Shown here one piece after another: positions 37,510 through 46,321 of a stretch of 64,000 nucleotides of DNA; position 1 is the first letter of the stretch; each line of letters opens with the position of its first letter. Below the pieces are notes generated by a model. That model made no database searches and was not told the DNA's origin. It was given only the letters and a program-made list of their open reading frames with translations. Source of the stretch: Aquimarina sp. Aq107 (GTDB taxonomy: Bacteria > Bacteroidota > Bacteroidia > Flavobacteriales > Flavobacteriaceae); the NCBI RefSeq assembly GCF_943733665.1, contig NZ_OX030782.1:2506501-2570500 (forward strand). The letters run 5' to 3'. The position numbers and the translations under genes were made by a program.

Positions 37510-38109
37510 ATGATATCAAAGGACATCTTACTAGAAGCTGGAGCCACCTTAAAAGAATATATCCGTGGTGAACAGCTTTTTAAAGAAGGTGATAATGCTC
37601 GTTATTATTTTCAAGTATTCTCCGGAGAAATCAAAATGAACAATTATAATGATGATGGAAAAGAATACATACAAGGTATTTTTGATACAGGGAAAAGTTT
37701 TGGAGAACCTCCATTATTTGCAGATTTTAGCTACCCAGCTAATGCAGAAGCTATTTCGGATTCAAAAGTATGGCTATTGCCGAAAGATACATTTCTTAAA
37801 GTACTAGAAAACAATCCGTCTATTCATCATAAATTTACGAGCACACTTGCTCTACGTCTTTATTATAAGGCTATGATGGTATCCGAAATTTCAACCCAAG
37901 AACCTGAACACAGAATTCTAAGAATTTTAGACCATTTCAAAAAAAATAATCAGGATGGTTCTACAAACTCTTCTCTTTACAAAATAGAGCTCACTCGACA
38001 GCAATTGGCAGATTTAACTGGCCTAAGAGTTGAAACTGTGATTAGAGCTGTCAAAAAATTAGAACAAAAAGAAGAATTGGTAATCATAGAACGAAAAATA
38101 TATCGATAA
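37510..38109 (+). CDS. Crp/Fnr-family transcriptional regulator without cysteines
   Basis: 199 residues: a cyclic-nucleotide-binding-like beta barrel (about 10-115, with GEIKMNNYND and SFGEPPLFADFSYPANAEA), a dimerisation helix and a helix-turn-helix (about 160-190). The recognition helix reads TGLRVETVIRAVKKLE, keeping the Glu and Arg that Fnr/Crp proteins use for TGAT half-sites. There is no cysteine anywhere, so it cannot hold an Fnr iron-sulfur cluster; haem, nitric oxide or a nucleotide remain possible signals. A matching palindrome and promoter lie immediately downstream, in front of the haemoglobin unit. Confidence 0.92.
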   Translation: MISKDILLEAGATLKEYIRGEQLFKEGDNARYYFQVFSGEIKMNNYNDDGKEYIQGIFDTGKSFGEPPLFADFSYPANAEAISDSKVWLLPKDTFLKVLENNPSIHHKFTSTLALRLYYKAMMVSEISTQEPEHRILRILDHFKKNNQDGSTNSSLYKIELTRQQLADLTGLRVETVIRAVKKLEQKEELVIIERKIYR

Positions 38110-38121
38110 TCTTCTTCTCTT

Positions 38122-38137
38122 TATGATTGAGATCATA
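38122..38137. promoter_or_regulatory. Crp/Fnr-type palindrome TATGAT-N4-ATCATA
   Basis: Two perfect 6-bp inverted half-sites flank TGAG. The layout equals the Fnr/DNR consensus TTGAT-N4-ATCAA with TGAT-N4-ATCA intact. Its centre is about 41 to 44 bp upstream of the start point implied by the -7 box at 38160, the class II activator position. It lies 13 bp after the Crp/Fnr gene. The in-frame ATG at 38123 that would lengthen the next protein is actually within this palindrome. Confidence 0.65.
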
Positions 38138-38159
38138 AATTGGAGCTCCTTTCCTGAAA

Positions 38160-38167
38160 TAACTTTG
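38160..38167 (+). promoter_or_regulatory. -7 box (TAACTTTG) for the membrane protein-haemoglobin unit
   Basis: TAACTTTG matches TAnnTTTG exactly. The predicted start point is near 38171-38174, about 20 bp before the ATG at 38192. There is no good -33 element, as expected for an activator-dependent promoter. Confidence 0.6.
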
Positions 38168-38191
38168 CACATAACTTTAAAACAATATGTT

Positions 38192-38476
38192 ATGTATTCC
38201 AAATTATTAAAAGATTTCAGAGAAATGTATATGGCCTATATCCCATTAATGATCATTTTATCTAGCTGTTTAGGATCTGTAGCCGCGATGTATATCTTAA
38301 TGCAAGAACGATCCTCAATGCAAGTAATTGAATTAACCATCTGTGTTATTATTTGCATGACATTTAATGCTTCTATTCTTGCTCAAATGAAACCAAAACT
38401 CGTTTTTAATTTATTAATCGCTAGTCTTACAATCAATACACTTTTAGTACTACTAAACTTTGGGTATTATTCTTAA
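38192..38476 (+). CDS. Small three-helix membrane protein linked to the haemoglobin gene
   Basis: 94 residues from ATG 38192 (MYSKLLKDFREMYMAY). A Met 23 codons earlier sits in the Crp/Fnr palindrome and upstream of the promoter, so it is rejected. Hydrophobic segments lie at about 16-35, 45-62 and 70-88. No family is recognised. It is 12 bp ahead of the truncated haemoglobin gene and is expected to be cotranscribed, suggesting a role connected with oxygen or nitric oxide handling at the membrane. Confidence 0.75.
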   Translation: MYSKLLKDFREMYMAYIPLMIILSSCLGSVAAMYILMQERSSMQVIELTICVIICMTFNASILAQMKPKLVFNLLIASLTINTLLVLLNFGYYS

Positions 38477-38488
38477 TAAGATAATATT

Positions 38489-38935
38489 ATGAAACAAATA
38501 GAAAAAAGAGATATTGAAACCAGAGAAGATATTTTTAACCTAGTATCACAGTTCTATGGTAAAATAAGAAAGGAAAATATATTAGGCCCAATTTTTAATC
38601 AAGTAATAAGTAATTGGGACGAACACTTTAACATATTAACCGATTTCTGGGAAACCAATCTATTATTTGTTTCCAATTATAAAAGGAATCCTATCCAAAT
38701 ACACCAAAAAGTAGATGCAACCTTTCATGGGAATATAACAGAAAAACATTTTGGTATCTGGTTAAATTTATGGTTTGCAACAATTGATGAATTGTATTAC
38801 GGAGAAAAGGCCCAAACTGCTAAAAGAAGAGCAAGGAAAATGTCGACACACCTGTATATAAAAATGTATGAATCCAGAATATTACAAAAAACTACTTGTC
38901 CTTTTCTTAACGAAAAGAACAACGGTATTTCTTAA
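38489..38935 (+). CDS. Group III truncated haemoglobin
   Basis: 148 residues with the 2-over-2 helical globin pattern. Tyr23 (B10) lies in SQFYGKIRKE, PIFNQVISNWDEHFNIL follows, and the proximal His is H87 in GNITEKHFGIWL. The C-terminus carries a single late Cys. Group III proteins bind oxygen or nitric oxide and may detoxify the latter or act in redox reactions. It follows the small membrane protein by 12 bp, and its 3' end overlaps the bacilliredoxin gene tail to tail by 4 bp. Confidence 0.93.
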   Translation: MKQIEKRDIETREDIFNLVSQFYGKIRKENILGPIFNQVISNWDEHFNILTDFWETNLLFVSNYKRNPIQIHQKVDATFHGNITEKHFGIWLNLWFATIDELYYGEKAQTAKRRARKMSTHLYIKMYESRILQKTTCPFLNEKNNGIS

Positions 38936-39327
38936 ACAAATTGATGTAAAACTTGTGGTGTAATAGCACTATGCGAAGCATGATGTACTGTTACTCCATT
39001 ACGAATTATTATGAATTGAGGAGATTCGTGAAATACCTGAAACTTAGCCGAAATCTCTGAGGATATATCTCTGTGATTTAATAAATCTAAATAATATAAA
39101 TCAACCTCATTTTCGGAAAGATCAAAACTACTTTCAAAATTTTTAATAACCATTCTACTAATTCCACATCTAGTAGAATGCTTAAAAATTGCTTGTGTTT
39201 TAGTCACAGAGGCTTTAGCAATCGTATCTAACTGCTCTAATGATTTTAACTCTTGCCAAGGTAGTGCTTGCTTTTCTTCTTTAGGTTCTTTGTCCTCTGA
39301 TCCAAATATTTTACCGAATAATCCCAT
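38932..39327 (-). CDS. ytxJ: Monothiol bacilliredoxin-like protein YtxJ
   Basis: 131 residues of the thioredoxin-like YtxJ family. The single active-site cysteine is C54 in KHSTRCGISRM. The cis-proline region is ESPQFIIIRNG. The family removes bacillithiol from protein mixed disulfides, which suggests bacillithiol as the thiol buffer of this organism, as in other Bacteroidota. Its -7 box is at 39352. It is convergent with the haemoglobin gene. Confidence 0.88.
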   Translation of the reverse strand: MGLFGKIFGSEDKEPKEEKQALPWQELKSLEQLDTIAKASVTKTQAIFKHSTRCGISRMVIKNFESSFDLSENEVDLYYLDLLNHRDISSEISAKFQVFHESPQFIIIRNGVTVHHASHSAITPQVLHQFV

Positions 39328-39351
39328 ACATTTCTTTTCTTAATACAGCTA

Positions 39352-39359
39352 CAAACTTA
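39352..39359 (-). promoter_or_regulatory. -7 box (TAAGTTTG) for ytxJ
   Basis: On the minus strand TAAGTTTG matches TAnnTTTG exactly, 24 bp before the ytxJ ATG. Confidence 0.45.
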
Positions 39360-39428
39360 ATTAAATGATTTCTATTTAATTGATAATTATGCTTTTTTGT
39401 CGAAACAGAATCAGTAACTTTACAATAA

Positions 39429-39471
39429 GTCAAAAAGTCAGCAAAAACAACAGTTTTGAAGACATTTTGAC
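39429..39471. promoter_or_regulatory. Imperfect inverted repeat upstream of clpB (candidate heat-shock operator)
   Basis: GTCAAAAAGTC (39429-39439) and GACATTTTGAC (39461-39471) are inverted copies with one mismatch, centres 32 bp apart (about three helical turns). The second arm overlaps a TTTG at 39466-39469 that could be the -33 element of the clpB promoter, so a bound protein would block or recruit polymerase. Confidence 0.4.
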
Positions 39472-39498
39472 ATCTTTTTACAGTCGGAATACTATTTG
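39466..39498 (+). promoter_or_regulatory. Candidate clpB promoter (TTTG / TACTATTTG)
   Basis: TTTG at 39466-39469 and TACTATTTG at 39490-39498 are spaced by 20 bp, near the Bacteroidota pattern but with one extra base in the -7 box. A transcript from here would have a leader of about 25-30 nt before the ATG at 39530. An alternative TAACTTTA at 39415 would start upstream of the inverted repeat. Confidence 0.4.
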
Positions 39499-39529
39499 AT
39501 CCTACTGGTTCAAAACAAAAAGATTACTC

Positions 39530-42130
39530 ATGAATTTCAATAATTTCACTATAAAATCACAAGAGGCTATCCAGCAAGCTCAGCAGCTTGCTCAAGGTTA
39601 TGGCCATCAACAAATTGAGAACGAACACATTTTTAAAGGCATATTTAATGTAGATGAAAATGTACTCCCTTTTCTTTTGAAAAAATTAAATGTAAATATC
39701 AACATATTACAACAAGTATTAGATAGTACATTAGAAAGTTTTCCTAAAGTAAGTGGCGGAGATATCCAATTATCACGTGAGGCTGGAAAATCGTTAAATG
39801 AAGCCAATATTATTGCTAAATCTATGGAAGATGAATATGTATCCATTGAACATTTAGTAATTGCCATTTTTAAATCTAAAAGCAAAATTGGTCAGATTTT
39901 AAAGGATCAAGGTGTTACTGAAAAACATCTAAAAGAAGCTATTAATGAAATCAGAAAAGGAGAACGCGTAACTTCGCAAAGCGCTGAAGAAACATATCAG
40001 TCTTTAAGTAAATATGCTAAAAACCTTAATGAATTAGCGGAGAATGGTAAATTAGATCCGGTAATTGGAAGAGATGAAGAAATTCGTAGAATTCTGCAAA
40101 TTTTATCCAGACGAACAAAAAACAACCCCATGCTAGTTGGAGAACCTGGTACGGGTAAAACAGCTATTGCAGAAGGACTAGCACATCGTATTATTGTAGG
40201 TGATATTCCAGAAAACCTAAAGGAAAAACAGATTTATTCATTAGATATGGGTGCCTTAATTGCTGGCGCAAAATTTAAAGGAGAGTTTGAAGAGCGATTA
40301 AAAGCAGTCGTAAAAGAAGTAACTTCTAGTGATGGAAATATCGTATTATTTATTGATGAAATACATACTTTAGTTGGCGCCGGAGGTGGACAAGGAGCAA
40401 TGGATGCTGCTAATATTTTAAAACCAGCTTTAGCACGCGGAGAATTAAGAGCTATCGGAGCAACCACGTTGGATGAATACCAAAAGTACTTCGAAAAAGA
40501 CAAAGCTTTAGAAAGAAGGTTCCAAAAAGTTGTTGTTGATGAACCAGATACTGAAAGTGCTATTTCTATCCTTAGAGGAATTAAAGAAAAATACGAAACA
40601 CACCATAAAGTAAGAATCAAAGACGAAGCAATAATTGCAGCAGTAGAATTATCTCAAAGATATATCACTAACAGATTTTTGCCAGACAAAGCCATTGATC
40701 TTATGGATGAAGCTGCCTCTAAACTAAGAATGGAAATTAATTCCAAACCAGAAGAGTTAGATGTTTTAGATCGTAAGATTATGCAATTAGAGATTGAGAT
40801 AGAAGCTATCAAACGTGAAAATGATGAATCAAAATTAAAATCTCTCAACGCTGATCTTGCAAATTTTAAAGAAGAAAGGAATGAAATTTTTTCTAAATGG
40901 CAAAGCGAAAAAGAAGTTGTAGATGCTATTCAGAATACTAAAACAAACATAGAAGAATATAAGTTAGAAGCAGAAAGAGCCGAACGAAACGGAGACTATG
41001 GACAAGTCGCCGAACTACGTTACGGAAAAATTAAAGATGCTCAGGAAAATTTAGAAATATTACAAGAACAACTAAGTCAACAGCAGAGTAAATCTTCTTT
41101 AATCAAAGAAGAGGTTACCAATGATGATATTGCAGAAGTAGTTGCTAAATGGACTGGAATTCCAGTAACTAGAATGTTACAGAGTGATCGTGAAAAGCTT
41201 CTAGTTTTAGAAAAAGAATTACAAAAACGAGTTGTAGGACAAATAGAAGCTATACAAGCAGTAAGTGATTCTGTAAGAAGAAGTCGTGCAGGACTTCAAG
41301 ATCAAAAAAGACCTATTGGATCTTTCTTATTTCTAGGAACAACAGGAGTTGGTAAAACTGAATTAGCAAAAGCACTAGCTGATTATCTTTTTAATGATGA
41401 AAGTGCAATGACTAGAATTGATATGAGTGAATATCAAGAACGTCATTCCGTAAGTAGATTAGTGGGTGCTCCTCCAGGATATGTTGGATATGATGAAGGT
41501 GGGCAACTAACCGAAGCAGTAAGAAGAAAACCTTATTCTGTAATATTATTAGATGAGATTGAAAAAGCACATCCAGATACTTTTAATATATTATTACAAG
41601 TGTTGGACGAAGGCCGATTAACTGATAATAAAGGTAGAACAGCTGATTTTAGAAATACTATCATAATTATGACTAGTAATATGGGAAGCCATATCATTCA
41701 GCAAAAATTTGAAGCTGTAAAAGATGTCGATACCGCTATGGAAAGTGCTAAAGTAGAAGTGCTAGGATTATTAAAGCAATCAGTACGTCCAGAATTCTTA
41801 AATAGAATTGATGATATTATCATGTTTACACCATTAAATGAGACACACATAAAAGAAATTGTAAAATTACAATTAAGAAATGTATCCCAGATGTTAAAGG
41901 AACAAAATATAACCCTTGATGCAACTGATGAGGCTATTAATTTTCTATCTATAAAAGGTTTTCAACCAGAGTTTGGTGCTCGACCAGTAAAGCGTACCAT
42001 ACAAAAAGAAGTGTTGAATTCGTTATCCAAAGAAATTCTAGCTGGCAAAATATCTACAGAAAGTATTATACTTCTTGATGAGTTTGACAACAACTTAGTA
42101 TTTAGAAATCAAACAGATCTTGTACTATAA
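39530..42130 (+). CDS. clpB: ATP-dependent disaggregase ClpB
   Basis: 866 residues in the ClpB layout: a double Clp N-domain (about 1-145), AAA module 1 with Walker A GEPGTGKT and Walker [10 protein letters not shown], the long middle coiled coil (about 400-530) that recruits DnaK, then AAA module 2 with GTTGVGKTE and [13 protein letters not shown], and a C-terminal domain. It resolubilises aggregated proteins after heat stress together with the DnaK system. The middle coil separates it from ClpC/ClpA. A candidate control region lies directly upstream. Confidence 0.97.
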   Translation: MNFNNFTIKSQEAIQQAQQLAQGYGHQQIENEHIFKGIFNVDENVLPFLLKKLNVNINILQQVLDSTLESFPKVSGGDIQLSREAGKSLNEANIIAKSMEDEYVSIEHLVIAIFKSKSKIGQILKDQGVTEKHLKEAINEIRKGERVTSQSAEETYQSLSKYAKNLNELAENGKLDPVIGRDEEIRRILQILSRRTKNNPMLVGEPGTGKTAIAEGLAHRIIVGDIPENLKEKQIYSLDMGALIAGAKFKGEFEERLKAVVKEVTSSDGNIVLFIDEIHTLVGAGGGQGAMDAANILKPALARGELRAIGATTLDEYQKYFEKDKALERRFQKVVVDEPDTESAISILRGIKEKYETHHKVRIKDEAIIAAVELSQRYITNRFLPDKAIDLMDEAASKLRMEINSKPEELDVLDRKIMQLEIEIEAIKRENDESKLKSLNADLANFKEERNEIFSKWQSEKEVVDAIQNTKTNIEEYKLEAERAERNGDYGQVAELRYGKIKDAQENLEILQEQLSQQQSKSSLIKEEVTNDDIAEVVAKWTGIPVTRMLQSDREKLLVLEKELQKRVVGQIEAIQAVSDSVRRSRAGLQDQKRPIGSFLFLGTTGVGKTELAKALADYLFNDESAMTRIDMSEYQERHSVSRLVGAPPGYVGYDEGGQLTEAVRRKPYSVILLDEIEKAHPDTFNILLQVLDEGRLTDNKGRTADFRNTIIIMTSNMGSHIIQQKFEAVKDVDTAMESAKVEVLGLLKQSVRPEFLNRIDDIIMFTPLNETHIKEIVKLQLRNVSQMLKEQNITLDATDEAINFLSIKGFQPEFGARPVKRTIQKEVLNSLSKEILAGKISTESIILLDEFDNNLVFRNQTDLVL

Positions 42131-42158
42131 TTGATTAAAATGTTAATTAAATCCTAAA

Positions 42159-42198
42159 AAAAAGAGTTGGTTTTCTGTTGAAAACTGGCTCTTTTTTT
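42159..42198 (+). terminator. Intrinsic terminator after clpB
   Basis: Arms AAAAAGAG and GTTTTC pair with GAAAAC and CTCTTTTT, with two short internal mismatches, then the strand runs on in T residues. It begins about 28 bp after the clpB stop. Confidence 0.85.
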
Positions 42199-42341
42199 CT
42201 TTTTCTCAGAAAAAGAACAGTAGCATAACCTATCACAGTGTCAATTTATTATGGTTTTACCGTAGTTATCAACAAGTGTATTCTTACATAGTTGATAAGT
42301 ATTTCTTACAAAAAACAAACTTTTAAGTAAATTGCCCCTTA

Positions 42342-42992
42342 ATGAAACCAGCTTTTGTATTATACTTTTGTGTACTTTCTTTCATGCTATCTTTTGGTCA
42401 AGACCAGAAGGAAATTCTCGCTGATATTAAGAGTAAATATTCTCTTATCAGAGAACTTGTGGACAACAATACGCTCAGACAGTATCATACAGATTATACC
42501 TGTGAAGAGTCTCTAGAAAAAGGCACTATTACTTTTTATTATAATAGTCGTGAGTTAAAACATATTATTCATCAATATACACAAGGACATGTTTCTTATA
42601 AAGATGAATATTATATCTGGGATGATCAATTATTCTTCGAATTCTCTACTCATAAAGTAAAATATAAAGATTATGAAAAGAATAGAAAAAAGAGAATACA
42701 AAAAGTGGATGTTGTACTTACATTAGAAGAACGTTTTTATTTCAATAATTTCGTTCCTATAAAATGTCAGTTCAAGGATTTTGAAACTAGAAGTAACCGA
42801 ATAAAAAACCCTAAAACCAACTATGTAAGAAATCAAACTACGGATTGTGATCAATCGAGTAGAATAATTGAAAAATATTATATCCTACTAGAATATCAAG
42901 ATCTCGACATTGTGGACGCTTGTGCATTGCCAAGAAGTATTTCGAAAATTGTATCCGATGATATTATTTATAGTAGTTTAGGTAAGAACTAA
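42342..42992 (+). CDS. Secreted protein of unknown function
   Basis: 216 residues with a signal peptide ending in LSFGQ. The body alternates charged helix and beta segments (KEILADIKSKYSLIRELVDN, then EKGTITFYYNSRELKHIIHQYTQG) and has four cysteines. No family is recognised. It is convergent with the nuclease gene, leaving only 5 bp between the two stop codons. Confidence 0.75.
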   Translation: MKPAFVLYFCVLSFMLSFGQDQKEILADIKSKYSLIRELVDNNTLRQYHTDYTCEESLEKGTITFYYNSRELKHIIHQYTQGHVSYKDEYYIWDDQLFFEFSTHKVKYKDYEKNRKKRIQKVDVVLTLEERFYFNNFVPIKCQFKDFETRSNRIKNPKTNYVRNQTTDCDQSSRIIEKYYILLEYQDLDIVDACALPRSISKIVSDDIIYSSLGKN

Positions 42993-42997
42993 TCCCA

Positions 42998-44959
42998 TCA
43001 CTTCACGATAATTCTTTTGGTCACAGAAGTATTGTTATAATAAAACCTCGCTAAGTAAAATCCCGAAGATATATTTAAATTAACCTTTGTTGTTTCATTA
43101 AAAGATTGAGCAACTAACATATTACCTAAAGTATCATATATTTCTAACTTACCTTGTTTTCCTTTAGCAGATACCATAATATAATCATTGGCCGGATTAG
43201 GATATAGCAAGAACTCTGACACTTCATTTTCATCTATAGATAGGGTATTAGACCAAACTTCTCCCATATTGTTACCCCATATATATTCTGCAAGATCAGG
43301 TTGATCGATAAAAGGATTACGGTTGAATTGCCAATTATAAATAACATTATTACGATTCATTTCGAAATCATCTGGAGGATCGTTTCTATGCCAATCCAAT
43401 AAAATTGCTAAATCACCTAACTGACCAACAGTACTATTATCAGGATCTCCATTTACCACGTCAAGTCCATTATAGCGTACGGTTAGGAAAAAAATACTTC
43501 TTGCTACATCACCTTGCCAGCTTCCTTGAGTTCCACTTGGACCAGCATACTCACCATAATCTTGATTTCCTCTAGAGCTATTTTCTGGACCATCTGTAGC
43601 TCTCAATCCATGTGCATCAGAATTCGCATGCCTTAATGAATCTGGTCTGGTAACTGTAAATACATTAATTCCATCTGCAAAATCATCTGCATCAATATTA
43701 TTAAAACCTCCTCTAGATCTTGGATATGTATGTTCACGATTCCATTTTCCAACGCTACTACCTCCACTAGTTTGAAAATCTAGCTTTGGTCTCTGTTGTT
43801 CTGTATATAATAACCATACTTGATTACTATTGAGTGGGCTCTCATCAGCTTCTTTTAATATATCAATAATATCAGCATACGTTTGTGCCCTTACAATAGT
43901 AGGATCTGCAATAATATCTTGTATTGCTTGTACTAAATTAGTATCAGATAATCCTTCTAATGAGTCATAATAATCTATTGGTGCTGTATTAGCTACATTA
44001 CCAAATGTTGGATTTAATGGAGTTCCCCAAGAAGCCATTATAAAATCATTATCTATGACTTGTAGTTCTTTATTATCATTAAGACGAATAAAACCTGATG
44101 GAATTGCTCCAAAAGTAATTTTCATAATTTCATCTCCTTCATTATCCGTATCATCAATCAGTTGAATTGTATTAGTCACTGTATTCGTTCCTGCAGCAAT
44201 AGTTATGGAAGTGCTTCCAGAATAATCTGCCACGGTAAAGCTTTCATTAGTAATAGTAACATCAAAAGTAAGGTCACTCGTTACATTTGTTTCTGTCGTA
44301 AATATCATATCAACATTATCTCCTTCATTATATTGATCAAAAGAAGTAGTTATCGAAATACCATTAAATTGAGTACCACTTCCATCATTAAGTGCTCCTG
44401 GAGTAGGAGTTTTTACCTCGTATGTACCATCATCCTTACGTTGTATGGATTCTATAGTTTTATTATTATTCTCATCCTCATTGATTTGTTCCATAACTCC
44501 CAACAAAGTCATAAGACCTGTATCATCGGCATCATCCGTGTCATGAATTAGCGCATCTAACAAATTAGTAGTTGTTGCAACAGTTCCTTCGGGAAAATCT
44601 GTATCATTTCCTATATAGATAGCTACTGCATCCGCTCCATTCTGTATAATATTCTCTGATAACAAAACATCAGGTACTGGAGAAACTTCAGGACCTCCAA
44701 TTAGAAAAATCCCATTATCATCTGTTGTATATCCATCAAGATCTAATGAAAAATAACTTGCATCTCCTCCACTTGTTGAACCATTAAATAAGACAATAAC
44801 AAATCCATTTAGAGAAAAGTTAGGAGCATCAGATTTCAATTCTATAAATTCTTGAGTATCTGTACTGGGTGTATCAGCATCTAGCTCATTAATTACAACC
44901 TGAGCAAAAGAAAATTGTGCAAAAAACAGTATAAAAAAGAAAGCATAAAGATTTTTCAT
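42998..44959 (-). CDS. T9SS-exported nuclease: lamin-tail plus endonuclease I plus sorting domain
   Basis: 653 residues from the ATG at 44959, which opens the signal peptide (MKNLYAFFFILFFAQFSFAQ); a Met six codons earlier is possible. Next come a lamin-tail domain (VVINELDADTPSTDTQEFIELK), a Calx-beta-like module (about 205-310) and an endonuclease I domain with KWNREHTYPRSR and RHANSDAHGLRATDG, which carries the catalytic His and Asn pattern. The C-terminal type IX sorting domain starts at LLYPNPANDYI and ends in RIIVK. It should degrade extracellular DNA for nutrient scavenging. Confidence 0.93.
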   Translation of the reverse strand: MKNLYAFFFILFFAQFSFAQVVINELDADTPSTDTQEFIELKSDAPNFSLNGFVIVLFNGSTSGGDASYFSLDLDGYTTDDNGIFLIGGPEVSPVPDVLLSENIIQNGADAVAIYIGNDTDFPEGTVATTTNLLDALIHDTDDADDTGLMTLLGVMEQINEDENNNKTIESIQRKDDGTYEVKTPTPGALNDGSGTQFNGISITTSFDQYNEGDNVDMIFTTETNVTSDLTFDVTITNESFTVADYSGSTSITIAAGTNTVTNTIQLIDDTDNEGDEIMKITFGAIPSGFIRLNDNKELQVIDNDFIMASWGTPLNPTFGNVANTAPIDYYDSLEGLSDTNLVQAIQDIIADPTIVRAQTYADIIDILKEADESPLNSNQVWLLYTEQQRPKLDFQTSGGSSVGKWNREHTYPRSRGGFNNIDADDFADGINVFTVTRPDSLRHANSDAHGLRATDGPENSSRGNQDYGEYAGPSGTQGSWQGDVARSIFFLTVRYNGLDVVNGDPDNSTVGQLGDLAILLDWHRNDPPDDFEMNRNNVIYNWQFNRNPFIDQPDLAEYIWGNNMGEVWSNTLSIDENEVSEFLLYPNPANDYIMVSAKGKQGKLEIYDTLGNMLVAQSFNETTKVNLNISSGFYLARFYYNNTSVTKRIIVK

Positions 44960-45077
44960 AATCATAAAAATTAGCATAGCAATATAGGCATAATACTTAG
45001 TGCACTAAGTTATCTTTATATTAAAAATTAAATCTTCTAAAAACAATGAAATTAAAATCTAATGTTAAAAGAAAGTT

Positions 45078-45105
45078 TTAAAATATACCATTTGGTATAT
45101 TTTAA
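45078..45105. promoter_or_regulatory. TetR operator 1: 28-bp palindrome with core TATACCA-TT-TGGTATA
   Basis: Two perfect 13-bp inverted half-sites flank a 2-bp centre, immediately upstream of the -7 box at 45107 and covering its -33 zone. The 16-bp core has the same half-sites as operator 2 at 45751. Repression of tetR by its own product is therefore the natural reading. Confidence 0.85.
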
Positions 45106-45106
45106 G

Positions 45107-45114
45107 TATATTTG
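45107..45114 (+). promoter_or_regulatory. -7 box (TATATTTG) for the TetR gene
   Basis: TATATTTG matches TAnnTTTG exactly, one base after the operator palindrome and 19 bp before the ATG at 45134. Confidence 0.7.
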
Positions 45115-45133
45115 ACCTATTAAAATTCTTTAC

Positions 45134-45730
45134 ATGCTTACCAAAGCCGAAAAAACTTCAGAGTTTATAGTTCAAACAGTTGCTCCTATTTTTAACAAAA
45201 ATGGATATGCAGCTACAAGTTTGAGTGATATTACTAAGGCAACTGGTTTAACTAAAGGAGCCATTTACGGAAATTTCAAAAATAAAGAAGACTTGGCTAT
45301 TGCAGCGTTTACAATGACTGTCAAAAACATGTTAAGACGTATAACTGATCATCAGACACTGAGTAATTCTCCAGTTGAAAAGCTATTTCTCATTACAGAC
45401 TTTTATAGAAATTATTACAATTACAGTCAAGAATTAGGAGGATGCCCTGTTCTTAATATGGGAGTTGATGCAAAACATCAAAATAGTCCTCTTTTTAAGT
45501 ATGTACAATATACAATTGATAAAATTCAAAATAATCTTGCCTTACTAATCAATGAAGGAAAAAATTGTGAAGAAATTAAATCTGATATAGATTCTATAAT
45601 CTATTCAAAAAGGTTATATACCATGATAATTGGAGCGATATTTATGACACATACCATGGAAGATAATAGTTATTTATTGCAAACTATGGACCAAATAGAC
45701 ACTATGATTCTTAATGAATTGAAACTATAA
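45134..45730 (+). CDS. TetR/AcrR-family repressor
   Basis: 198 residues: the N-terminal helix-turn-helix (about 24-55, GYAATSLSDITKATGLTKGAIYGNFKNKEDL) and an all-helical ligand domain with GGCPVLNMGVDAK, characteristic of the YcdC/NemR-like TetR branch. It is flanked by two operators sharing one half-site, so autoregulation and control of the thioesterase gene are expected. The inducer may be an acyl-CoA, fatty acid or reactive electrophile, but this is inference. Confidence 0.95.
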   Translation: MLTKAEKTSEFIVQTVAPIFNKNGYAATSLSDITKATGLTKGAIYGNFKNKEDLAIAAFTMTVKNMLRRITDHQTLSNSPVEKLFLITDFYRNYYNYSQELGGCPVLNMGVDAKHQNSPLFKYVQYTIDKIQNNLALLINEGKNCEEIKSDIDSIIYSKRLYTMIIGAIFMTHTMEDNSYLLQTMDQIDTMILNELKL

Positions 45731-45750
45731 ACATTTTTTTTAAACTAAAA

Positions 45751-45766
45751 TATACCAATTGGTATA
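45751..45766. promoter_or_regulatory. TetR operator 2: 16-bp perfect palindrome TATACCAATTGGTATA
   Basis: It has the same TATACCA/TGGTATA half-sites and 2-bp centre as operator 1. It ends two bases before the thioesterase ATG at 45769, thus in the leader of that gene. No separate -7 box is obvious between the two genes, so it might block elongation or overlap a weak promoter. Confidence 0.82.
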
Positions 45767-45768
45767 AA

Positions 45769-46266
45769 ATGAAAAATATTATGACAGCATTACCAAAAAT
45801 CTTAGAAAGCAAAGCAAAGATCAGATTTCAACATTGCGATCCATTCAACCATCTTAATAATGCAGAATATATTAATTATATGATCAACGCTAGAGAAGAT
45901 CAAATAATTAACTATTACGATTTAGACCTTTTTAAAATGGCACAAACGCAAGGCATAAGTTGGGTTGTAGGAAGTAATCAAATTGCATATTTACGTCCAG
46001 CATTGTTGATGGAAGATGTTATTATTGACTCACAACTTATATCATTTTCCGAAAATGAATTACATGTTGAAATACGTATGTGGAATCACAATAAAGCTGA
46101 ACTAAAAGCGGTTATGTGGAGTTCTTTTGTGCATTTTAATTTATTAAAACAAAAACGTTGGAATCACGTTCCTGAACTGATGGAATTGTTTAATTCTGTA
46201 TTAAATCCATTGGAAGTTAATACCTTTAATCAAAGAATTTTACAACTAAAACCACAAAAAGTGTAA
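45769..46266 (+). CDS. Acyl-CoA thioesterase (hot-dog fold)
   Basis: 165 residues of the 4-hydroxybenzoyl-CoA thioesterase/YbgC type. The active-site helix carries FQHCDPFNHLNNAEYINYM with D24 and H28. ATG 45769 is only two bases after an operator; a second in-frame ATG at 45781 directly before the conserved region may be the real start. It should hydrolyse acyl-CoA esters in the cytoplasm. Controlled by the adjacent TetR, it may relieve accumulation of an acyl-CoA. Confidence 0.9.
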   Translation: MKNIMTALPKILESKAKIRFQHCDPFNHLNNAEYINYMINAREDQIINYYDLDLFKMAQTQGISWVVGSNQIAYLRPALLMEDVIIDSQLISFSENELHVEIRMWNHNKAELKAVMWSSFVHFNLLKQKRWNHVPELMELFNSVLNPLEVNTFNQRILQLKPQKV

Positions 46267-46321
46267 CATATCGTTATGTAAGGAGTCTTATATATACATC
46301 AATCAACAAAATCTAACCATT

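Noticed and set aside
40234..40620. 128-codon antisense ORF inside clpB
   Set aside because: Shadow of the conserved AAA module; composition is unlike a protein and no promoter is visible.
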